A stretch of DNA of 64,000 bases from Costus lasius. Its lineage: Eukaryota; Streptophyta; Magnoliopsida; Zingiberales; Costaceae. The notes under the pieces were generated by a model, which saw only the letters and a list, made by a program, of their open reading frames with translations, was not told the DNA's origin and did not search any database. Numbering within the stretch: the stretch's first letter is position 1; each line of letters starts with the position of its first letter. Position numbers and translations under genes: made by a program. The DNA is taken from positions 121,880,493 through 121,944,492 of the forward strand of contig CM050448.1 in the NCBI GenBank assembly GCA_027563935.2, given 5' to 3'. Positions 11,601-22,827 of the stretch are shown one piece after another.

Positions 11601-13710
11601 TGAACAAAAAATGTATTATTGCTCCAACTGACATAAGAAATTGTTTAAAAATATACTTTTGTCCCCACGTTGGGTCTGCATTCGCTACATGATATTATTT
11701 ATGTGGTTTACATCCCATTTTAATGATTTGCTATTATTTGCCACTCTAAATGTAACTCATGACATAATATTTTCATTTGATTCCTACAGAGCATAAGCGA
11801 AATAAAGTTTTGAAGAAGAAAGAAAAATTGGTGAAAAGGGAAAAAAGAAGGGCAGAGAATGCTAGCAATGGTGGTCAACATCAAGATAAGGGCACAGATG
11901 GGTTGGATGTAATAAATTGTGAGTAATTTAACTTGCGACCTAGTTATCCTTTCTAGACACTCCTGATCTTCATCTACTTTTTCACATCCTTACGGAACTC
12001 TTCTTGGACTTTGTACACAACGCCATTTCTTATTGTCATTAAAGGTTTATTGTAGAAATTTTGTGTTTGACACTGACATGTAGCGACAAATGATTCATGT
12101 AGCACTACTTCAAACCCCTCTAAGCACAACTTTGTTTGCATCGTGGTCTATTGAGAATTTCTGTATCGACGCTATTATTTCTCTTATGCTGTTATCTTAG
12201 TACTGGATCTCTTTTCCTAGCTGGGCAGATACTAAGAAATGGCGCTGTAGAAGATAAAGAAACAAGTGAAATTGCTGAACCTTCTGGTGCTGAGGAAGCA
12301 TGCCGTAATGGAAAAGAAGTCAAAGCTAGTGAGATTCAATTTGTTTTTGTAAAAACCTACTGAATGCATATTTTGCAGCAGAATACATTTTTTTACTTTT
12401 CTTTGTTTGCTTTAATAATAGAGAAAATAAAGAAGGCTGGAAAGAGAAAAAGAAAGAGTGATCGTCATGTTTCAGAAAAGGACGATAAATCAATAAATCT
12501 CAATAAGCCAGATGCTGAAAAGGTTGATGAGATATCATCTGTGGATGAAGATTGTTCAAGAGGAATGAAAAGTATATTTTGTTTTCTTTGTTTGGATTTG
12601 GTACTGTGATAGATATTGCTCTAAAATTTACTCTTTCCTGTATTTATTTATACAAGATAGCATGTTTTCATTAAGGACAGGATACCTTTTTTGGCAACTT
12701 ACGGAAATTATTTTGTCATTTCTCAAGTGCCCATGTCCAACTTCTGGAAATTATTACTGAAAGCTACTTTTGTGTTTTCCTGCCGCATGCATTTTTCCTC
12801 CACTTGTGTTCTACACTTCTATTTTTCCTTGTTATCTCAGTAATAAATTGGAAGACTGCCTTTTCAGAATGGCTTATTGACTACAAGGCTAGAAGGCCAG
12901 GATTGAAGATATTGCAGGAAAGAATCGATGAGTTCATAACTGACTATGAAGCTCAACAGGAGCAGGTGAATTTTTTGAGCTGAATTTATCAATGCACATT
13001 AGATTTCAATTGGAAGGTCATCGGCCAGCCCTGTGCATTTATAATTTACATCCAAACCTGTCCTTGACATGCTGAGCCTAGAATTTAGTTGCTTCATCGT
13101 TGACTTGTATTTACAATGTTTTTTAATGCATATCTATTACTTCTCGACTCTGGTAGATTTTAGTTATAAAACACAAACATGCTGCCTTATAACTCTGGAA
13201 AATTGATTCAGGAAAGGAAAGAAAGAGAAGCACGCGCTGCAGAAGGAGGATGGACAGTGGTGGTGCACCATAAAGGCAGGAAGAAAACAACTGATGCAGA
13301 AACTGGAATAACTGTAGGCTCAGTTGCTCAAGCTGCTGTGCTAGATAACATGACTAGGAAAAAGAACAAAGAAGTTGCAATAGATTTTTATAGATTCCAA
13401 AAGCGCGAAGCACAGAGAAGCGGTGAGTTTCATATTCGTGTTTTTGAACTGAAATAAGGATTGCTATTTGCTTCTTCTTCGTATCCTGGTTCAAAGAGCA
13501 AGGTGCTCTTGATCTCTCGAGAGAAACACACTTGTGTTGAATATATTATTATGCTAGAATATAATGATTTTTATACATTTAATCTGAATATTCTTGTTAC
13601 ATTTCTGTTTCATTTCTTTTGCAGAGATCATGATGTTGCAGAGCAAGTTTGAGCAAGACAAGAAACGGATACAGCAGTTGCGAGCTGCCAGAAAATTTCG
13701 GCCTTATTGA
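8657..13710 (+). CDS. RRP7: Ribosomal RNA-processing protein 7 (RRP7) homologue
   Basis: RRP7 acts in the nucleolus in small-subunit pre-rRNA processing (18S maturation). Proposed exons: 8657-8666, 9420-9572, 11790-11918, 12221-12328, 12422-12571, 12868-12965, 13212-13422 and 13625-13710, giving 314 residues. The C-terminal RRP7 domain is clear: GGWTVVVHHKGRKKT, then DFYRFQKRE, then a K-F-E-Q-D-K-K-R-I-Q-Q-L-R helix and the terminal LRAARKFRPY typical of the family. The N-terminal half is Lys/Glu-rich with nuclear-localisation-like runs. Exon 1 has two usable donors (after 8660 or 8666); both keep the frame, and the longer reads MGKV. Intron 2 (9573-11789) is long. Exons 2-5 are all symmetric phase 1-1. 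The gene is complete; a stop at 13708 ends it. Confidence 0.88.
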
Positions 13711-15488
13711 AGTTGCGATTTAAGAAATTCACCATAGTTTGAAGATAGGGTATCATTTTCCATAAGTTAGTAGTTTGAAGATTCAATGAATTCAAAGAAG
13801 CAGCTTCCTCTTGCATCTGAATAGGATTATCACCGTTAATGGCTTTTGTTTTCAGCAGCTATTGCATAACATAATTTTGTTTCAAATCTGTTGTAACACT
13901 TCACTTGTTTTAGTGATGTACCTTTTTTTTTAAAAGAAAAAGGGTGAATGTCACTTGTTATTATTACTCAACTGTTAAGTACTGAGCATGATAGGTTCCA
14001 GATTTCAGTCATTGTGACTGCTTACCGGCATGGGATTTCTCGATGTTCTCATCGTAAATGGGTTCTAAAACGCATCTAGATTTAATATATTTTTTATTTA
14101 TTTAGCTGAGGATTCCGTTCAAGAAAACACAGGGTAATTTTGTTGTCTAAGAAGTAAACACAATAAATCTAATTAATTAAAACACCAATTATATATGTAA
14201 ATAATAGATTGAAAGTTTATATCAGTTAAAACTGTCTAATTTATCTACATCTGATTCTTCTAGACAATTGGTCTGTAATAGTCAATGAAATCAAATCACA
14301 AAAATCATTTTGCAGTACATAGTAAGTTTGAATTGCTTTAATGCAATGGATCTTTTTGATAGGTCGAACCTCATGATTTAGTTGATTAAATCAACATATG
14401 GAGTTAAACCACCCATCTTGTTAGTCCAAACTGCTAGGCATGGTCAAGTTTGATCACCTACAAATAGGTTAGAAATGACATTGGAATTTTTATTGCATAT
14501 TCTGATTGAATCAAGCATTTATGCTAAATTTCATGGTTTGAGGCATTAATTATCTTAACCATATTACAATCCTTGTAACTTTAAATATGTAATGACGTTT
14601 TAAAGATACTTTAACCTTTTTATTGCATTGACATTCAATCTCTTCCACTAAGCTTGAGTAGAGTTCTGCTCAGACCATAAAATCTTCAACATATCCTATG
14701 TAGTTTAACCATTTTAATTGAATTGATATTCCATCTTCATATCCGTTGACGCCCATTAGAGAACGGCTTAAACTTAGTTTACATAAATTTCTCAACATAG
14801 CCAATTACTGATAGACAAATACGCCACAAGTACCTTCTGTTTCAGAAAAGACGCCATTTTGATTCATCGGCCAATTGCCGTATAATAATCTGCCAATTTG
14901 ATTATCCGGCAGGGGAGAGCCACCTCACACTTGAAAGCAAACAAAGATATTATATTTCTTGATTCTTGGCATTGCAGGGTGACTAGGAGTGATTATTTGA
15001 AGGAGCAAATCTTTTCGCTTAAAGGGAACTACCCCCGGGAAATCAAACTAGTATGGATAACATTACCAAAATCAAGTGGTTAGCAATTCCAGCTCAATGA
15101 TTGTAGTGACAAATGTGCAGCAGTTGACTTACACAATTTCAAATAAAGAAGTAAACCAGAATCACAATCACAACCATCTAGAATAAGAAAAATAGAATAG
15201 GTCTCGCTGTTGAATAATTGAAGGTATCAACAGTAGATATTTTCTTAAATTAAGGAAGACAATAATATATATATTTTTCAGAAAAAAAGATAGACTGTAG
15301 AGTGTAAGAGCATTATTTTGGGAATCAGTGGAAGTAGTTATCGACACAAGGTCAACCTGATTTGCCCCGGTTACCAATGAAAATCTCAGAAATGGCAAGC
15401 ACACCAATTTGATGCTTTTGATCCATGTTACATCAACCTTTTTATTAGTCAATTATGGAAAATTTTTCATCAAACCCATTTTGACAAG
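13711..15488. other. Intergenic region between RRP7 and MPC1 3' ends
   Basis: The two genes converge here. 13711-13930 is presumably the RRP7 3' untranslated region and the last few dozen bases the MPC1 one. No coding pattern, RNA gene or bounded repeat was recognised in between. Confidence 0.5.
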
Positions 15489-18000
15489 CTAGTGCTGTAC
15501 TTCAGGTTCTTTCTTCTCCAAGTATCTGCATTGTAAAAGACGACAATTCACATCATGTACTGTACGAAGCAACTAGCCTATTACTTTTAGCAAGCAGATA
15601 CATGTATCTTTTTTTTTTCAAAGAGTATTAACATCAAGAAAAACAGAAAAAATATATTTTTTTTTTGCAGGACAAAAGCCATAAATTGAATCATAAACAA
15701 GCATCAATTAGCAAAAGTAGTTTGATATGAAAACAAGGACCCAATACAGCCATCACCAGGGGTTGCACCTGTTTTTGCAGAACAATTGGTATCTCTTAAA
15801 AATGGATTATATTTGGTTGATCATAGGATAATGGCATTGTTAAGAAGTAATGGAAAAGAAACGCTTACCCTTGGGATTTTGCCCAACGAGATAATTGGTA
15901 GAGCTGAACTGATTCATTGGAGGCATGACAAGCAAGAAGTAGATAGTTACGTGGCTGCACCATCCATGCGAATCTCATGAAAAGCCCCGAATAGACACAC
16001 ATGGCTGTGGTATCAGTTGCAGAAAATTTTAGGCCATTCAATTCTTGGTCATGATACAACACAGAAACAAATATAACAATTTCTAATCAAAGCATCCACC
16101 AGACCTGCTGTCATATTCCCAGATATCATCTCCGGGGGTTTCTGTGTGTCAACCAAACCCTGAAAAAGAATATAACTGTTGCTGTCAATCTACATGTATA
16201 TACATCAAGATAAAATCTGTGTATAACAGAAAAAAGCATAGGATGCATACGATATTGAACTGAGTGTGTATCATAATTTTAACCGATGAAGCAAGTGAAC
16301 TTATCAGCAACAAGCAATAAACATCGAGTTCAAGAAGATGTTAAGAGGAAAACATTTGCAGGAGCATAGGTAAGTCAACAAAAATATTAGATAAAGATTA
16401 GACAATTTGTTTTACTGTGTTTTTGTTTCCTTCATTCTCAAGTTGTAACATTGTAATTCTTACATTCTGAAAATCAAGATTGCCCCAGGATAAGCCTATT
16501 ACAAACAATTATTGGTAATATGACAGTTTTATGCCAATGGCATAAGCATCGACAACCAATAATGTAGAATATCCTGCTTGCAACCCTGACTTTGAAGGAC
16601 TAAACAATCTTTTCTTTTGCCAAAATATCCTATATCTAGATTCTTAATGAAATCTGGGACTCACACCACCTTGATAACTATCAGGCTCTCAATAAAAGTT
16701 TCTTTATTTTGAATTCTTTGGAAGGAAACACTACTATTTGCTCTCCTAACACTTGGCAGAAACTTCATGCACTTTACATTTGTTTTACAAATACAACGCG
16801 CAGAAAGTAGTGCCATAAATCAAAGTTCCTCTTGGGGGGACACTTTGACTAACCTTGATTTTGTCCATAAGCATTTTGGTGAATAAATTATCTAAGCATA
16901 AATTATACAATGATATAAGTTTAAATCCATCAAGTTAATGGTGATATGCCAAAACCTCCTCCTATATGTACCTCAACAATGTGTATTAATATCCACGAAA
17001 ATGTATTCTCTACATTTCCGAAGATACACTTTTCATCCAGATGATCAAACTTTTCAATTGAGCAACACTAGGTTTGTAACCATAACCAGTTAACCAAACT
17101 TATTTATCGAACAACATTCTATTTGATAACAAAAATTGCTGACTTTCCAATAAAATGTTTATTCATTCTAAAAAACATAAAAACTAGATAATATACAGTT
17201 CGATGAAGAATGAAATGATTAGTAGGAGGCAATCATGATGGTTCAAGGCAGGTGTACACTGTATTTGGGTTTTTCAGTTTGGAACAACTGCATCGGATGA
17301 ATAGGCAGAAAATTCCATCTACTCATTCCATATTCAAAATTTCAACGGTATCTGCAAACTAGAAACTTTTGTAACAGATAAATGAACCATTATAATCATT
17401 ATACAACTGCGTCCAGGCCTTGTCACTCAACATGGCTTTTCTAATCTGGAAGGGGAATCAACTTACAGGAGGGAGGCTTGATTGAGAACCAGAAGATTAC
17501 AGTTTAGATATAAACTTACAGCTATGTGGCTGAGCTTATAAGAACACCTTATCACAAGTTAGAATCAAGACTACCATGTAAACCAGGGAAAATCACAGCA
17601 AAAAATAAAATTAATAACAATGATGAATGCTTGAACTTAGTTCAAGGGGATAAGACACTCGGTTTTCAGAAACATACAAGTTATTTCTGAGCTTCAATCT
17701 CGATAAGCCATAGAAAAAAAAAAAGAAATTATCAGCACAAGTCGAATATATAAAATTGTGATAAACAAGAATCCATGGAAAGCACTTCAAGTTCATCAAA
17801 CAAAGCTTAAGAAGCAAACATATGTGGTCTTGATCCAAACATTTACAGTTATCATTCCACTGTGAGATAAAACATAAAGAAAAACATAATTGAGAAAGGA
17901 ATCATACAGCAATAACAAAGCCCCAATTAGCAACGGGTCCCCAAAAGTGTGTTGTTTTTGGTCCCACAGGGCTATTCCAAAAGGTTCTAAAGGCCGCCAT
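15489..18000 (-). CDS. MPC1: Mitochondrial pyruvate carrier 1 (MPC1)
   Basis: MPC1 pairs with an MPC2-type subunit in the inner mitochondrial membrane to import pyruvate. Four minus-strand exons join in phase to 106 residues: 17908-18000, 16105-16159, 15869-16004 and 15489-15525. Family signatures are present in order: FWNSPVGPKTTHFWGPVANWG near the N-terminus, DTQKPPEMISGNMT, then AMCVYSGLFMRFAWMVQPRNY and LLLACHASNESVQLYQLSRW, ending GYLEKKEPEVQH. The size and the short amphipathic start followed by two or three helices fit the family. Intron 1 (16160-17907) is the long one. An AG at about 18012-18013 just upstream of the ATG suggests a leader intron. No defect was seen. Confidence 0.92.
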
Positions 18001-19033
18001 TGTAACTTATACCTGTTTTATGGTGTTCAAAGAATCATAAATAAGCTTAAATTTAAAAAAAAAAAAAGCCTTAAATTTTGATAAACAATGAAATATTAGT
18101 TGAAGAAAAAGATAATTTAATTTAAATATAGCATGAATCGATCAATACAGAGGAAAAAAACTCAGTTCCCTAAATATAAGTAATAATTAGCAAAAATAGG
18201 TTTAACATAGTGCACGCGACATTCGAGCAAAAATTGCTTAATTACATGTCCAAACTCCAGCAGCAACCATTTCATTGAACATAAATATGACCAAGAAACT
18301 ATAAGTAAAAAAAAAAAAAAAACATTCACTGCGCATACCTATGAATCGAATTGCATTAACCTATCCAATGTTTTTGCAACTACTCTTCGGCCATCGAAGG
18401 AAGAAAAAAAAACAAAAATCAATTATACAAGGTAGAAAGAAAAGTCTACCCTTTTCATTAGTCAATTACAAAGGCAGCATCGGAGAAACAACCACGGCAC
18501 GGAATGACCAAAGATCACAAAAAATCAAAAGGTAATTAGGAATCCGTAATTACAAGAGAGTAATTAAAATGCTCGACTCGAATCCAATCAAGTTCAGACC
18601 GCGCGTCAGAGTTTTTGAGAGGACATATGCAGTCAATGAGGGGACCAGAAGGCTGACCTTAGAAATATCCGACGGAAAGGAGCCCGAGGGTGGCGCGCCG
18701 GAGGAGGAGGAGGAGGAGGAGAGGGCAGCTGCAGATGCGCTTGGTGGAGGAGGTCGCAGACAATTTGATGGCAGAGGCCGACGGGGGTTTGGTGGCATCT
18801 ACACGAGTGAACGGTGGATTGTGCGGGTGTTGGATTATTCCGGCTAATATATACATGAATAGCATCCAAAAAATATTCGTTATTATTTTTAATTATTATT
18901 CTCCATTTTATACTATTACTTAAAAATTGAATAGTTCGATAAATAATTTATATTATCTAAGTTTGAATAATCAACAAACACATGCAGAACAGCAGAAGTT
19001 CTTCCAGCCCAATATGCCTTATCGCCTCCTCCG
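18001..19033. promoter_or_regulatory. Shared upstream region of MPC1 and the sigma factor gene
   Basis: The two genes are transcribed away from each other. The GC-richer block 18590-18845 holds a GGA-triplet run (18700-18722) and opens frames on both strands, but their residues are low-complexity Glu or Ser/Pro. I read it as the untranslated first exon and promoter of MPC1. 18850-18975 is AT-rich and probably carries core promoter elements. Confidence 0.45.
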
Positions 19034-21678
19034 ATGGTCACCGGTGCATGCTGCGTGATCGCCGCTTCCCCCTCGCCGGCCGCCCTCTCCCTCCCACTTC
19101 AACATGCCACGCTCCCCAAACCCTCACCGTCATCGCTTCAGGCGCTCCCACTGGCCCCTCACTCCTCTTTCCACCCTCCCTATTCCTCCTTCGCCCTGCA
19201 AGATCCGCCGACGGCCGATGCCATGAAGCGCGCCATCGATCTCGCGAGGGTGGTGGCGTCTTCGGTGGTGGAGATCAACTCGGTGCAGGATGATTTGAAA
19301 TGGGGGGAGGGAGCGGCTGTCGCGAGTCGGAAGCGACGGCGGAGTAAGAGGAGAAAGGCGGCCGGGTTCTCGATCGGCGATAAGGAGGGGGATGAAAGTA
19401 GGACCATACTTCAATTTGATAGAGATGTGACTTCACGATTGGAGAGATCTCGATATCTTACACGGAGACAGGAAGCAGAATTCTCTCGCTATCTCAAAGT
19501 AGGTATCTTCTCCTCTCTTCAATTTGCATATTACTAATTACATCTATTCGGACACCTAAATCCAACAAAAACCTTGAGGAAGCAAGTTGGAATTCTCGAG
19601 TAAGAAGTGCAGAAATCCTAACGAAATTTAGTTGGCATTACACATGATTTGACCTCTTATCACTGTCTTGAATGTACATGAAGTTAAACTTCACTAATTA
19701 AACTGATCTACTTGAGGCTGCATCATTCTATTCCCCGTGTAATCTTCTCCAAGCTCACAAAATCGATAAACTTGTGAGGTTCTACTCAGGATGATACCTC
19801 CAACTTCATGCTCTAATCAATTTTGTTCCTCTATTACATATGGATGGCCAAAACAGGAAGAGGCTATGATAGATACTAAAGTCAAACAAATGGGAGAATG
19901 CAGCTCACCTGTTTCAGCATATGCCGCCTGCTGTGCTAGGATGAAGAGAAGGTTTGGCGAGGCTTCTCTGAGTGCAAAAGAGTGTAGGGAGAGAATCACA
20001 CTGAGTTATAAGCGGCTGGTGGTATCCATTGCTGCAACTTATCATGGGAAAGGGCTGAGCATGGAAGACCTCGTCCAGGTTGAACTCTATGCTTCTCTAT
20101 TATAACAAACTAAAATAAAGTTCCTTGCTTATTAGCAGGGCGATCTTCATCAGCCACACGCTCTTAGTCCATCAAAGATTTCTTTGCAATTCTGTAATGG
20201 GCCCGCATCTTAATCCCTTAAATTTTTATTTTTTTTATGTTTCTTACGAAGGTTTATCAAGTGGGTTTAATTTTTGACTTATTCTTGAAGAATTTTTTGT
20301 GAGCAAAAACCAATAAATAGAATAAAAAAAATGTAAATCTAGTAACTGCAACTCTATTTGTATTAGTAATTGAGCACTGAGATGAGATTGGTCAGATAAA
20401 AAAGTCTGACAATTCAAGTATTTTTTTTTCTTATAGATATGAGTGAAACATATTGGTTTAGTTCTTACACATTCAGGCATTATCAACATAATTAGCCACA
20501 AATCTAAGTGTTTATAAAAAATTTCTACATGTACTTGCCATGGCCACAGATTGAGTTGCATTACATTTCTTGTAGGCAACTAGACTACGAACTCTTATGT
20601 TGAAGCCTGCATGTAAATCAGTTCAAGTATTACTTCAAACAGAAGAGAAAAAGAGTGCATCTACTTCGTTAGAAAAAAAAAACAAGATTCATTATGTGCC
20701 GTAATTTACTATTATTTATTTTGTAGTGAATGTCATCTTTTATTAGAACTGAAAACTATGAAAACTTTGTACGACTGCTTTCATTCCAAATTTCCACAAT
20801 GATCGTATAGCGCTATTCCAGGAAGGAAGTATTGGACTCCTTCGAGGTGCACAAAGGTTTGATCACTCCAAAGGTTATAAACTATCCACATATGTATATT
20901 GGTGGATCAAGCAAGGAATTACCAAAGCCATAGCAAACAAATCAAGACTCATCAGATTTCCGGTGCGTTACTACTACAACCTTTCCGGCCTTTTGCAACT
21001 TAAATGCTAATTTTCACATAGTTGTGGTTATCTATGCATCGACTCTAATGAGGATATCGTCATTCATATGTGGCTTTTGTGCAGAGTAAAGTATGTGAGG
21101 CTATGAACAAGATTACAGAAGCTAATTCACTGTTGAAAAGGCAACTAGGAAGGTGGCCTACTTATGAAGAAATAGCAGAATTCAACGATATGGAGGTTTC
21201 CACTGTGCGGTTTGTTAGTGAGAAAAGTAGTTTACCGAGGTCAATGGACCAAGAATGGAAGGAGGGACTGCGTCTTATGGTCGTTCTTGCTCACAAGTTC
21301 ATGGTTTACGGAGCAACTTTTCATTTCATGATTAAGTAGTAACTCTCATTGTACTATTTATTTGCAGGACGTCGTCCATGCGCAAGATGAAGTTGGATCA
21401 GAGGCAATAGTGGACAGACAAATAACGTCACAGTACATGGAGAAGGTTCTCAGTACACTAAGTGAAAGGGAAGTTTTCATTCTAAGATTGCATTACGGTT
21501 TGAATGAAAAGCCTGCTCTATCATGTATGCTCTATCATGTAAGGAAATTGGTCGATTGATGAACCTGTCCAGGGAAAGAGTTCGGCAAATTCGTTCCTCT
21601 GCACTCTCAAGACTCCGAGAAGACAAGAGTTTAGTTGAATGCATTCGAAGTGTAGTTATGCAAGGATTTCGAACCTAG
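19034..21678 (+). CDS. Plastid RNA polymerase sigma-70 factor, probably sigD/SIG4 type, frameshifted in region 4
   Basis: Sigma factors direct the plastid-encoded RNA polymerase to promoters. Exons: 19034-19498, 19857-20078, 20822-20962, 21085-21279 and 21368 onward. The Ser/Pro/Ala-rich start looks like a plastid transit peptide, followed by a basic RKRRRSKRRK patch. Region 2 is intact: RLVVSIAATYHGKGLSMEDLVQ, EGSIGLLRGAQRFD and YKLSTYVYWWIKQGITKAI. Region 3 follows in exon 4. In region 4, after LHYGLNEKPALS, a 14-bp duplication at 21515-21541 shifts the frame and a stop falls at 21557. The encoded protein would be about 404 residues. The frame that continues to 21678 carries the lost helix-turn-helix (LSRERVRQIRSSALSRLRE), so without the duplication it would be about 439. 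The donor of exon 4 (ATG|GTCGTT) is weak. The subtype is uncertain. Confidence 0.8.
21515..21541 (+). repeat. 13-bp direct repeat (net 14-bp insertion) breaking sigma region 4
   Basis: GCTCTATCATGTA occurs twice, at 21515-21527 and 21529-21541, with one base between. Removing one 14-bp unit leaves exon 5 at 297 bp, exactly 99 codons ending at the stop at 21676, and restores the conserved region 4.2. It is too short to be an intron. Confidence 0.9.
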
Positions 21679-21832
21679 CCTGTGAATATATTGGTTCGAG
21701 GTTGATTCTTAAAATGCCAGCTATTCTACTAGTCAACGTACGCTAGAACGACGTTTTTTCAGGATAAGGGAGAAATCTACCAGTAAATTCACGGGAGCGA
21801 TTGAAATGGCAAAGATGTAAATCAGTAATTAG

Positions 21833-22310
21833 GGTAAGCATTCGGTAAATACGGAAATTAAATTTATCAAAATTTTTTATCAAATTTTTTTAAATCAAAA
21901 TTTTAAAAAATAAAATTGAACTATATTTTCTAAAAATCAAAATTTTACTTAATATTTTTTAATAAATTTGATAAATTATAGAAAATTAAATTATTACGGA
22001 TTTAATTAGTTATATGATGAGTAATTAAGTTATTAGATATTAGATAATAAATTTTAGATTTTTACTAATTAGTTATACTATAATAAAATTAAGATATAAT
22101 ATAATAATTTATATTTTTTAATATATATTATATATTTTAATATATATATCAGTAAATTTAATTTTTTACTGAAAAAAAAATTAAAATCAAAATTGAAACT
22201 GAATTTTATAAAACTTATTACTGAAATTGAAATTAAAATTTTTTTAATCAAATTAAATTTATTAAAATTTTTAATAATCAATACAAATCGACGAACCTCT
22301 CACCCCGCAT
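21833..22310. mobile_element. AT-rich, possibly hAT-type remnant
   Basis: It starts TAGGGTAAGCATTCGGT and ends near CTCTCACCCC, resembling the TAGGGGTGAGC ends of plant hAT elements, with AT-rich TCAAAATTT motifs between. No matching target duplication was found, so identity and limits are tentative. Confidence 0.3.
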
Positions 22311-22327
22311 AGAAAAGGCAGAAAAAC

Positions 22328-22819
22328 TAGGGGTGAGCAAACGGTACTGGTACCGAAGTACCGTACCGAACTTTTTGGTACTTCGGTACTTCGGTACCGG
22401 TATTTCGGTACTTCGGTACTTCGGTACCGGTACCGAAATTTTATTCGGGAAATCGGTACCGGTACCGGTACCTAAAAACTATTTCGGGAAATCCCGAAGT
22501 ACCGAAGTCCCGATTTTTCATGTATTATTTAATTAAAAAATAATATTTATATATTAATATTCGATATTTTTTAATACAAATACCGAAAATACGTAAATAC
22601 CGAATATAAATACCGAAATACGTAAATTAGAATTAAAAATATTCGGGATTTCGGGAAATCGGTACCGGTACCGATTTTATTTCGGAAAATCGGTACCGGT
22701 ACCGAACTCCCGAAGTAGAATTCGGTACCGGTACCGGTACCTATAATTTGAGGTTCGGGAGTTCGGTACCGGGAGTTCGGTACCGGTACCGGTACCGAAA
22801 TCCCGATTGCTCTCCCCTA
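22328..22819. mobile_element. Non-autonomous hAT element with 8-bp target duplication
   Basis: The 492-bp element has imperfect terminal inverted repeats, TAGGGGTGAGCAAACGG at the left and TAGGGGAGAGCAATCGG read from the right. Both flanks are the identical 8-mer AGAAAAAC (22320-22327 and 22820-22827), the size expected of hAT insertion. The interior is dominated by GGTACCG and CGGTACTTCGG motifs, with a short AT-rich centre. It has no coding capacity. Confidence 0.88.
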
Positions 22820-22827
22820 AGAAAAAC

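Noticed and set aside
18569..18847. Open frames on both strands around the GGA repeat
   Set aside because: Residues are Glu, Ser or Pro runs produced by the triplet repeat; better explained as the MPC1 leader exon and promoter.
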